Part shown: positions 48,201 to 60,200 of the stretch, piece by piece
Position numbering within the stretch: the stretch's first letter is position 1
Layout: the number at the start of each line of letters is the position of its first letter
Assembly: GCF_003254395.2 (NCBI RefSeq)
Contig: NC_037638.1
Span: 27,439,649 to 27,503,648 of the forward strand
From: Apis mellifera
Lineage: Eukaryota > Arthropoda > Insecta > Hymenoptera > Apidae
Direction: 5' to 3'
DNA length: 64,000 nt
Made by a program: the position numbers and the translations under genes
Notes under the pieces: model-generated
Database searches by the model: none
Told to the model about the DNA's origin: nothing
What the model saw: only the letters and a program-made list of their open reading frames with translations

Positions 48201-51200
48201 TTCATAATACAAAATAACAATAACGATGATTGGTCTGTGGGTAAAAAAAATTCCAATAGTGGAACTATAAATGAAAGTGAATTCAACGATGAAAATTATT
48301 GGCAATGTAACGATAAAAAGACCGATATTGAAGAAACTGGTAGAGGTAAAGGTAGAGGTCATGGTAAAGGAGGATCTAGAGGAAGAGGAGGCAATCGTGG
48401 AAGAACAGGATTTAATAATAAAAATAAAGATGGTGATGATAATAATGATTACGAGGATAACGATTATGGTAATCAGGATAATAGAAACGATAGACGAAAA
48501 AAAACATTTGCTGCTCGAGAAGATAATGACGAAGAAGAAGCACAAAAGCCTAAAGAACAATATATTCCACCAGAATTACCTAACGATGAAAAGTCATTAT
48601 TTGAAAATGGTGTCGAGATAGGCATTAATTTTGATAAATATGATAATATTCAGGTTAACGTGAGTGGAGATAATGTGCCTCAACCGATAGAAAGTTTCGA
48701 GGCAGCTGGCCTTAGAAATATTGTTTTAGACAATATAAAAAAGTCTGGATATAAAAAACCTACTCCCGTACAGAAACATGCTTTGCCAATTATCATGAAT
48801 GGTAGAGATTTAATGGCTTGTGCTCAAACTGGTTCAGGAAAAACTGCTGCGTTCGCAGTCCCTATTATAAATACATTATTAGAGAGATCTGTCGATTTGG
48901 TTGTAACTTCGACATATTGCGAACCACAAGTTGTCATCGTGTCGCCCACTCGAGAACTTACCATACAAATATGGCAACAAATTGTCAAATTTTCGCTCAA
49001 TTCAATTTTGAAAACTGTAGTCACATATGGTGGAACATCCGTTATGCATCAAAGAGGAAAGTTGTCTGCTGGTTGCCACATACTCGTAGCAACACCTGGA
49101 AGATTATTAGATTTTGTAGAAAAAGGAAGAGTAAAATTTTCTTCCGTACAATTTCTCGTATTGGATGAAGCTGACCGTATGTTAGACATGGGATTTTTAC
49201 CTAGTATCGAAAAAATGGTGGACCACGAGACTATGGTTCCTTTAGGCGAAAGACAAACGTTAATGTTTTCCGCCACTTTCCCGGACGAAGTGCAACATTT
49301 GGCAAGAAGATTTTTAAACAATTATTTGTTCCTTGCGGTTGGTATCGTAGGTGGAGCTTGTTCAGACGTGGAACAAAACTTTTACGAAGTTGCTAGAAAT
49401 AAGAAAAAAGACTTGCTCAAAGAAATATTAGAAAGGGAAAATGATTCGGGTACGTTAGGTGGCACTCTAGTATTCGTTGAGATGAAAAAGAAAGCCGATT
49501 TTATTGCCGTTTTCTTATCCGAGAATAATTATCCTACCACCAGTATTCATGGCGATAGATTACAGAGACAAAGGGAAGAAGCATTAGCCGATTTCAAAAG
49601 TGGAAGGATGTCCATTTTAGTAGCTACAGCGGTGGCTGCAAGAGGTTTAGACATTAAAAATGTTTCGCATGTTATAAATTACGACTTGCCAAAAGGGATT
49701 GACGAGTACGTTCATCGAATTGGAAGAACTGGACGTGTAGGAAATCGAGGAAGAGCGACTTCTTTCTTCGATCCTGAAGAAGATGCACCATTGCGAGGTG
49801 ATCTTGTCAGAATATTGAAACAAGCAAATCAATCCGTACCAGATTGGATGATGGGTGGAAACGCGAATAGGAATTTCATGCCTGGAAGAGGTATAAGCAA
49901 ATTTGGAGGTGAAGATGTTAGAGAGGTACGTGTATATCTTTTTTTCCATTCTAATATCTTAATTGAAATTAAATATAATAATAATTAGAAAATAAATAAT
50001 ATGTATGTATGTATATATATATATATATATTTATATATTAATATTTGTATATAGTCTGAAGCATTCGCGGAAGAATATACGGAAGAAGCGTATTCCGTAG
50101 CACAAGAACCGGAAGAAGAATGGTAGAAAATTTATTTTTCTCATCCACATATATTTTATCGTATTACTCTTAGAAACAGGGTAGTAAGCTTTGTTTCTTT
50201 ATTCGCTAAGTCAGAGGTACAAAGAATTTTCTATTCATTATATTTTTATATATTTAACGTTAATAATCCAACAAGATTAATACATTGATAGTAACTTTTT
50301 TTTTATCTAAATAAACAGTAATTAATAACTTATTTATACGAAATAGACTGGATTGTAAACTCGTTTAGAGCTATAAGTTACATACATACGAGATAATATA
50401 ACGTTATTAGTTTTGTTGATGCGAAGAGTTTAACTTTAAGAGAATAATATGCAATTTGCGAAAACGTTCCAGTTGTATTTTTGAATACAAGTTTATCTTA
50501 TTGTATCGATCGTACAAATATTAGCTTTTAAGACCAAATCATGAAATTATTATACGTAAAGACACAACACTTTATTTTATAAAACGGTACTCTCTAATAT
50601 TATGTTAAGTGTTTTGTACGTTCCTTTTTATAATAAAAAGTTGCAACGACGAACTATTTTGAATATTTTTTATTCATTTGTAAAAAAAAAAAAAAGAAGA
50701 AGAAGAAGAAGAGGAAAGAAAGTGCAAAATCAATTATTCGAAAAGAATCCTTTTTATAATTTTAGACAACTCGTGTATAAGATTATGTATCGAATAAATA
50801 AATGAAAATGTTGTACATACCATCGTTCATAGCCATGTCCATCAGATGTAAATCCTCGTCGTTAAGTAGAGACGAAAGAAAACCATCGGTAGTTTGATTT
50901 ATCGAATCGGATGTTGGTGTGTGATAGTACATCATATCTGCCGGCTCGGATTTATAAGCTGCTCCACTTTCCGCACCCATCGGTTCGCTACTATTCGTTA
51001 AATTCATCGACGTTGCTACAGCCGAGCCCAAATTCGACGATCCACCTGCGCCAATCAGTATTTTAGTTTCAAAATGGTTTGACCGCCGGTATAACATACA
51101 TTTTTTATACTTTTTAAATTTTATCGCACAAAATAAAATAAAACATATTTCGAAGATTTCAACTTTCGTTTATCGATTGACGATTCAAATATATAGAGTT

Positions 51201-54200
51201 GTGAAATTTTTTTTGCGCAAAATACTTACCTACATTGTGGTAAGGACTGGTCGAATTAAGATCACCCACCGGTGGAGCCAGAGTGGCATTGTGAAGCAAC
51301 ACGTTACGTTGTGCTTCATAATGACTGTGGCTTATACCGTGCCCTGGGTATCCAGGATGTGTATGTGGAAAATGTTCTGGTGCACCAGGTAGCGATAAAA
51401 GAGATGCCAGATCTTGCCACCGTTGTTCCATGCTCATTGCACGCATGAATGGCATGCGACCCTGAAATATGTATAAATTATACGGATTAACACAAACTTT
51501 TCCTAACGTTTAAATTTTAATAATTTTATTCCGAATCTGCCATTCCGAACATGTTTCAATTTTATTTTCTACCAATCGATAAAATAAAATCTACCTATCT
51601 TTACAATTACGATCCTTTTTCTTTCTTGCTTCGTTATAAGATATCTATCCAGTGTCACGTCTACAGAATGCCGCGGTTATCGAACCTGTCAAATCTCGAC
51701 TCGTTGGATGGATCGTCGGAAACCCTGCTGATCGCGTAGGTGTTGGCCACACGTAAGGACGGTCGAGATATTAATGATTTTGGTATCAAGCGTGTCACGA
51801 GTATCCTTTGAACCGTGTAGGAAGAACGCGTTGATCATGATCAAACGTCAAACTGGGCGTCGAATATGGAAATTATATCGGAGAGAATAATTTTTATTCG
51901 AACAGCGAAAACGACGCGAACTCTTTCAACCAAGCGTACGCGCAACACGATCGTTGATTATTTACAAGAGCGTTTATCAATAAAGATTTGGTCAATAATG
52001 GAATCGAGGTAGATCGAGTAGTAGATCGTTTCGATCGGAATTTACACGGATAACGATCTAAAAACGTATACGAAGCGTTATCAAACTCGCTATCAACAAG
52101 ATTCGCTCTAATATTCAAGGCCATAAATCTACGCAAGTGTTGAAATGATAAAATGGTGGGAAAGGAACGGGCAGGTTAGGAGAGAGGAGGAAAGGAGTAC
52201 ACGCGTAAGTGCGGTAGTGGTCAGTGGCGCTTAATGCAGGTTAGCATTGTCGCTAATGCATGGAGCGCAAGAAGAAGATGAATAGAGAAACTGGCTTGCG
52301 ATTGTTGCTCGCTCGCATCAATCAGCGGTCGGTGCAATCTGTGGAGCGCGACGCCTTTAAGGTGATTCTCGCTTGTCACCGCATCTGTCGGCTGTGTAGG
52401 CCGCCAAATGTAGGACGAGACGTTTGTTCCGCGACCATTTGTCCTCCATATACCGAATCGCGGATTTCTAATGGCGCGCAACTTTACGCTCGTTCGCCGT
52501 TTCGATGCAACGCTCATGATTGAGCCCCGTGGACGGGAAAAAAAACTCGGCGCGTTTATACCGTTTCCAAGAACGCTTCTCGGAATTTGACGCGCACACC
52601 AGTTGCCAGTTCACCGTGCTAAAACAATTTCTCATGGTCTTTCCGCTATACACAGTTTTGGAGATCTCGGTTATTTCCATTCCCCGGTTCTTGCACTTTC
52701 CACCAATCATTTTCCCACCAGCTCTCTATCCACATTATCCACCGCGTACCGTTTGGTTACGGTTCCGATTTTTGGATCACCGCTCTTTCTTCCCCGCGCA
52801 TCGGAGAAATTCGAAAAACGTATAACACATATACACGTAATATGCGCGCGCGCGAAGGCGTATACGATGTTGGCTCGCGTCACAGGCCGTATGAATTTGC
52901 GAGATCGCGGGACTGGGAGGAAAGAGATCTCTCGGAGCGAACAGATGTTTGAAACGAGCTGTCGAGGACTTGCCAGTTTCTAACCGAGCTCTCTCTTCCT
53001 TCTTCCTTTGTCCGTTTATATCTGTTTTCCATTCCTCTTTCCTCCCCTTTCTTTTCTTCCACTTCTATCTTTACCACGCTTTTCATCTTTTTGCCAACTA
53101 TTATCGTCGCAATAATAAATCGGAATCTTGGATTCGCGTATTCTTAAGAAGAATATTTATCCTTTTCCCTCTTCTAAAAATCCTCCTCTCTTTCCAAATC
53201 CTTCAAAATCTCTTCGATTAATAATTTTTATTTCGCATCTCTTCTTCCTCTCTAAATTTTCCAATACATTTGTACACATCGATGCGAATGCAATTGATCG
53301 AGAAGTACGACAGCGATCAACCGGGTATTCGATACCTGCCAGCATCGTTTACTCTACGAACGTCCCTTCGATCCTCGATCGCTTACCTACTTTTTACCTC
53401 GGCGCATCGTTCGTGTTTTCGTACGTGACTGCCGGTAAAGCTCGTTTCTGTCACGAAAGTTGTGAATCAAAATATCCACGGATACCGATTCAATCCCTCA
53501 CACTTTACAGCCTATAAAAAAATATTTTGTCTCTCGTATCCCTCGTTTCTTCTCATATATATATATATATATATATATTTGAAATTGTTTACGTTTACCG
53601 CATACGGATCGCGGATTAAATTCATTCGTTAACCAAAAACTAATACGACGCACACGATATAGATATTTATATTTTACGGTGAATGAAATTTCTCAAGATA
53701 AGCGTCATTCGTCGAGGAAAGTACATATAACGCAACGCAAATAGAAACGGAGAGGATCGAAATTGTAATTAATTACATTCGCGTTTCAAAGATTATCGCA
53801 TTATTGTATTTACTGTTTACAGTAAGCTGACGGAGAAGTTTGATGATCGCTTCGCAAAGAGGTAAATTCGTTTCACACATCTTAGATAGCTCATACCGCG
53901 ACGCATTATGTATTTCACAGTGCATAAGTCCACCAGCTGTTTGGAATCTCCCCGACGAACGGAAAGGAATTGTGACGCCCCGTCGCGTCGCTTCGTTCTT
54001 CGTGAAAATTGCTTGATCGTACGTGCCTTGAGAATACTCTAAAAACTGGATTTTCTTTATAAAATCGTCGAAACAAAGAGAGAGAGAGAGAAATAGACGA
54101 AAATAATTGTCTCGCAAGGAAGATTCGTAGAGGACGAGAAAAATTAAATATTTTTCTACTCGAATGTATATCTGGAGCGGTAAATTTAAATGGAAAAATG

Positions 54201-57200
54201 GATTGGTTACTCTAAAAACTGGATTTTCTTTATAAAATCGTCGAAACAAAGAGAGAGAGAGAAATAGACGAAAATAATTCGCAAGGAAGATTCGTAGAGG
54301 ACGAGAAAAATTAAATATTTTTCTACTCGAATGTATACATTTGGAGCGGTAAATTTAAATGGAAAAATGGATTGGTTACTCTAAAAACTGGATTTTCTTT
54401 ATAAAATCGTCGAAACAAAGAGAGAGAGAGAAATAGACGAAAATAATTGTCTCGCAAGGAAGATTCGTAGAGGACGAGAAAAATTAAATATTTTTCTACT
54501 CGAATGTATATCTGGAGCGGTAAATTTAAATGGAAAAATGGATTGGTTACTCTAAAAACTGGATTTTCTTTATAAAATCGTCGAAACAAAGAGAGAGAGA
54601 GAAATAGAAAAATTGTCTCGCAAGGAAAATTCGTGGAGGACGAATCTCTTTCGAAATTATACATTTGGAGCGGTAAATTTAAATGAAAAAATGGATTGGT
54701 TACTCTAAAAACTGGATTTTCTTTATAAAATCGTCGAAACAAAGAGAGAGAGAGAAATAGAAAAATTGTCTCGCAAGGAAAATTCGTGGAGGACGAATCT
54801 CTTTTGAAATTATACATTTGGAGTGGTAAATTTAAATGGAAAAATGGATTGGTTAACCGAATACAATAATCTCGCGGCGAGGAATATTACGGAGAAAATA
54901 CAAGTAATTAAAGATACGCGGAGAAAGTATGCGCATTACCTATACAGTGCGGCGGTGCACCGTGATGGCTAATGGGCCAAGATATTAATTATGATTCATT
55001 CAGATAGGCATCAGATTAATGCACCACTGGCACGGGTTACCGCGGCGGGCTCGCGGCGAGTCCTTCGAGTATCGTTACAAGTGCATCCTAATGTCTCGGT
55101 CGGTCTCAGTCTTTCCCCCGGCCTCTCATTTCCATATTACATACTTCGTTCCTCTTATTAATTTCGTCTTACTCGACTCTTCTCGCTCGCGATCCAACGC
55201 GATCCAACCTCCGCCTTCCCTCCAGCCTCCGCGGCTTCCCGAGGATCGCCCTCTCTCACGATCTTCCCGTTCCTTCTTCCCGTTCCTTCATTCCCCTTAT
55301 TTCATCTCCATCCCCATCTCTTTATCTCCGCGCATCGCTTTCTTCTCTCTTTTCAATCGTAACTCGATGTTGCGTGTAAATATTATCGAAAGTCCAAGGA
55401 TACTCGGATTGCTTCTTGCTTCTTCTTGCTTCTTCTTCTTCTTCTTCTTTTTTTCTTTTTACAACTCAACGTATTTTAAACAAATATCAGAAGTGCAATG
55501 GACGTAACCAATGTCCGTCAATCACGGCCAAAGATCGTCCTTCGATATTGATCGATACCCGCTCGACTTTATTACGAAATGCGGACGAAATTCAAAAGAT
55601 GCGATCGGTCGAGCTTGCTCTTTTTCTTCTGATATTCAATTATTAAAATAAGGTGATTTATCATCTTTTTTACGAGTTCATTTTCTCGAATCAAATTTTT
55701 CTTTGAAAATTTTCTTCCGCGAGATCGCGTTACGCCATTGCATCGTTCTCTTTAAGATTTCCAACGAATGAATATCTGAAATCTAGAATACTTCTAAGAT
55801 ACTCATGTAAAAAGAAAAATATTAAGCTGCGTTCGGTCGATCTTGCATCTTTTTCTTCTGATATTCAATTATTAAAACGGGGAGCTATGGATTATAAGAT
55901 GATTTATCATCTCATTTACGAGTTCATTTTCTCGAATCGAAAATTTTCTTCCGCAAGATCGCGTTCCACCATCGCAATTATCTTTTGATTCTTGGATCGA
56001 AAATCGGATCAAAATCAACAAAATCCATTTTTATATCGTTCTCTTTAAGATTTCCAAGGAATTAAATTTGTGAAAAATCCTGAAATCTAGGATTCTAAGA
56101 TACTCAAGAAAGAAAAAAAAAGAAAAATATTAAGCTTAATTCAATTATTAAAATAAGGTGATTTATCATCTCATTTACGAGTTCATTTTCTCGAATCAAA
56201 TCTCCTTCGAAAATTTTCTTCCGCGAGATCGAATTATCTTTTGATCCTTGAACCGAAAATCAAATCAAAATCAACAAAATCCATTTTTATATCGTTCTCT
56301 TTAAGAATTCCAACGAATGAAATTTGTGAAAAATCCTGAAATCTAGGATACTTCTAAGGATACTCGTGTAAAAAGAAAAAAAAAAAAAAGAAGAAAGAAA
56401 AATATTTGTCGTATTTGCGAGAAGCGCGCGTATTTAAAATTTCGACATTGAGCGAATCACCGTCTTTTGAACTTATTAGCGCGGAGATTAAATTGTTTTG
56501 CATTACTAATCCTTCCAACTATGTAATCAGCACCGCAGGATAAACGTTGCGGCTGTAATTACTATTACATTCTGATGCGCTCAGCCTGCTTCTCTCGTTC
56601 TCTCGCGCGGAACTCTTCCTCCACTCCTTTCTCGTTTTTTTTCTCGTTCGTTATCCGCGAACAGAGCGCGCCATACCATCCTCCTTTTATTTTTAATTAT
56701 TCTCTATTCTTTTCAAACCCGCTCGATATATACAGCCAGACCAACTTTTTTATTATCGCGCATAATTCAAACATTTTATTATTCCTTACATTTTTATTAT
56801 TACCAAATTATCTTTAATCTTTATCTCTACCTCGTACACTATCTTCCCCACAATTTCCATCTTTCGAATAAATCGATCATTGAATAAATCGAACGATTCT
56901 AACGAAAATGCGTTTGTTCTTTCGATAGGAAAGCGAAGAAATAAAGATTTTCATCCGGCATACTTAACGATAGTTTTACGATATCGATATCAAATTTATA
57001 GTGCAATGTTATCGACGATGATGTTTAAACCGGTTTAAACGCGGTTAAATTAGTACAAAGACGATTAAGATAAGTAAGAAGGATAAGCGACGAGTAATAA
57101 AGATTGGTGGCTTAATTACGATTTCAAATTTTTAAGTAGCGTAGGGTCAAAACTGCGGAAATTTTCAAGCCTTTTCCAAGCGAAAAAGATGGAAACCTAC

Positions 57201-60200
57201 GCGGAGAAGAAGTTAGAAAAACTCGATGGAAAGAAAAATATATCTAAAATTCGTAGAATTGTCTGGTATCGAAACGAGGTATATCTAAACGCATCTTCGC
57301 GTTTAGATATTTCTTTTTTTCCACGGTATTACGTTGGATCGCATTCATTTGGCGATAATTATTTAAATTTGGCGTTATCGAGAACAAAGTACGCCATTAG
57401 GAATAATACTAAAACGGAGTGGAATGGAATCGCGGAATACAGCCGATTCCTTCGATGGTGGCGCGACACGTTCAAGGCTGTTCCTTGGCGGGGAATAAAA
57501 ATCCGACGATAGACGTAAGAGCATAGCGTGGCTATGGTATAATAGGCCGGGTATTACATACGTCGCCCCGCGTCTTGGTGGTACGGTTGCTAACAAGTAG
57601 CAATTACAGGTGAGTGAGGTCAGTGTTAATACGACGGTCGCGTGAGAGAAGAGTTCCAAAAATGATACGGTTCGCGTACGGCGACACTCGTGTCTCGTTG
57701 CGCAATCCCTTCGTACAATACGCGCATCCTTCTCTCTTGGGCAAAAGCCACCCGCCCGTATTGCACATATGTATTAATTTACTTCGCTCATTACGTATTG
57801 AGAGTCCTGTGGACGCTGTTCGACGCTATTATACGTATCCGTATACCAATTATCCGCTTCCATATTAGAGGCAAGGTCGCGACATCGCTACATATACGTC
57901 TTTTTTCTCTTTCTTACCGATCTTCCCGAACCGAACTTTCTTCCTTCTCTTTCATCGAACGTAACGTGTACGCGTGTTCGTGTGTTTTATACGTAGAGAT
58001 TGTAGATATGGAAAGAAGAAGGATTAGAGTAGAAACGGGGTGTTTTTTGTAAAAATAAAAAGCGCGATGCGTGGTCAACGCGGTGTAACATTGATTATTT
58101 CAGATAGAGATATTGCGTTATAATTACCGTTGTGTCGTAGAAAAAAAAAAATAATAACGTCGATAAGAATAACGTTCGATACTTTCGAAAATTATCCTAT
58201 TATATGTAATAAGCGCATATGCAAAATAAGCGAGTAGCATCTACCTTCGTTACAGATAATTTAACCATAGAACAAACTACTTTTCCAGCTTCGAATTCGT
58301 TTAATTCCTTCGTAAATTGATATTTTTCTTTTACGTCTTTTATCTCATTATATAATATAATTATCCTTGATGTACGAGAAATATATGTATATGTATATGT
58401 ATATATATACCTGTAACAAACCTTCGTCCACAACCAGATTCCAACATTCTGAAGTAGCTTGATATTGTTGTTCGATGCTCTGTGAATGAGGCTTAACGAC
58501 AAACTGCTGCACGTCATTCATGTGTGTGTCTATTAACCAATATATTCATTCGCTCGACGTATTTGTGTATTATCGGAATACGATTTGACACACAACGAAA
58601 AAAAAAAAAGGAAAAAAAAATCGACTCGACTCTCTCTGCGTTCTTCCTTCAATTTTCCTCGAACGGATCAAAGGATTCGCGGGGATGTAAAGTTGATCAA
58701 AAACAAACGCCACTCGTCGATACGAGACGTACGATCGTACGGAACGTTTGCCACCGCGCGAAAATAAGATCGATCATCGTCGCTGTATTAAAAAATAACA
58801 AGATCGAATACACGAGAAACGCGCACTTTTACGAAACTCGCGATACTCGGAATATCGAGATAATTGTCCTTAGACGAGCAACGATAATAACGTCCTTCTG
58901 CCGCGAATCATTTTATTCTTATTTCTTAAAAAATAAAAAAGGAAAGAGGAAAGAAAAAAAAAATGCGAAGAAACTATCTATCCCACGAGAGGATAAACGC
59001 GTACCGAATCACACATTCCGCTCAATTTTTTTTCTCTCTTTTTCTTTTTTTCCTCCCCTCCCCCCTGAAGGAAATTGACGATCAGCGGGTAGACGAGAGA
59101 GGGTAGAGAAACACAAACACTTTTCCAAGTCGCACAATCACGTTTTATCGAAACGAAGCATTTATCCCGGGACATTGGCGTAACGACTTAACGGGACAAA
59201 GCGTTTTTCAACGCGATGGAAAAACGGCAAACTAATTTTCCACAAGGTTTAACGTTTACCTCGAGCCGCATGTCGTCCGCGAGTGGCAGGAATACAACGC
59301 GATCACGATCGTGCACGGTGAACGATCATGGTAGGGGTCCCCGTGTTCTCTGATTGGCGGCAGTTTTCAGCTACGCTTATTCACGTGCATGCAACCACGC
59401 ATTGCGTCACGTTTTGCGAGCCTCGCGCTCCTCGTCCGAGGACTATGTATCTCGGTAGGTCATTGTCACGATCGTCCTCCTCCTCGGCTAACGAACATGA
59501 CTTTTCTCGCGGCGAGCGAGCGAGACCACGCCGGCTTTTACGATCACCGCGCGTAACCTGCCAGCCTACCAAAACAACCTCCTCCGCCAACTGGAAACTA
59601 AAACGCCGCGTCTCGTTAAAACCGCGTCTCCTTCTTCTTCTTCTTCTTCTTCTTCTTCGTCGTCGTCTCTTTTTCTTCTCCGCAAAATCTCGCGGATTTC
59701 GATCAGAGAGCGACAGACGTTCACCGCATTAACCGATATTATCTCGGATGGTACGCGCGGCTCTTATGTGTGTCAGTAGGTTCGAAGAAATACGATGGAA
59801 GTTGGAAAATATAGTGCAACCTCGATCACCGAAATAACTATTTCTCTTTCTACCCGTCTCCGCGTTTCTCCTTTCTCGCGCATACGCGTTGCCTACCGCG
59901 CGCGCTGTGATGCACGATTCGCAGAGAATTTAGAGTCGAAGAAACGCGGTTAAAAATTTAACCGATGGGAGAAAAAAATCGATGAAGCTTGATGTCGAGA
60001 TGATACGAGATAAGAGAGAAAGAAAGAAATTTGGAAATTGTATAGGCACGATTTAGAAAAAGATTGGAAATTTATCGCGATTAATCGTGATAGTCGGACG
60101 CAAAAGTGACTTTAAACGCGTATTCATCTTACATTTTCAAATCACCTGTATCGATGTCTTTCGTAAATCAAGGGATCGTGAATCAACGTTATGATTGATT

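Larger units (their letters stand above)
34032..50820. other. 16.8-kb cnc intron hosting vasa
   Basis: The intron lies between the exon ending NDG (50821) and the exon starting MYTMRMLDNG (34031). It contains the complete plus-strand vasa gene (47.1-50.3 kb), two candidate internal cnc first exons (37.5 and 38.4 kb), CNC/Maf-type sites (36.80 and 40.92 kb), and otherwise AT-rich DNA (41.7-46.9 kb) with TA and AAAT microsatellites. No other protein-coding exon is supported. Confidence 0.7.

Noticed and set aside
48271..49949. Frames overlapping vasa in other phases and on the minus strand
   Set aside because: Shadows of the vasa helicase frame.
52221..53517. Several medium open frames on both strands
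   Set aside because: Mutually overlapping, of basic low-information composition, with no acceptor/donor pairs that extend them.
53773..54817. Long minus-strand frames with a repeated FRRFYKENPVFRV segment
   Set aside because: They repeat exactly with the DNA tandem unit and contain no domain, so they are by-products of the array.
54035..56403. CRISPR-like regular repeats
   Set aside because: Contiguous 150-280 bp tandem units without spacers in a eukaryotic intron.
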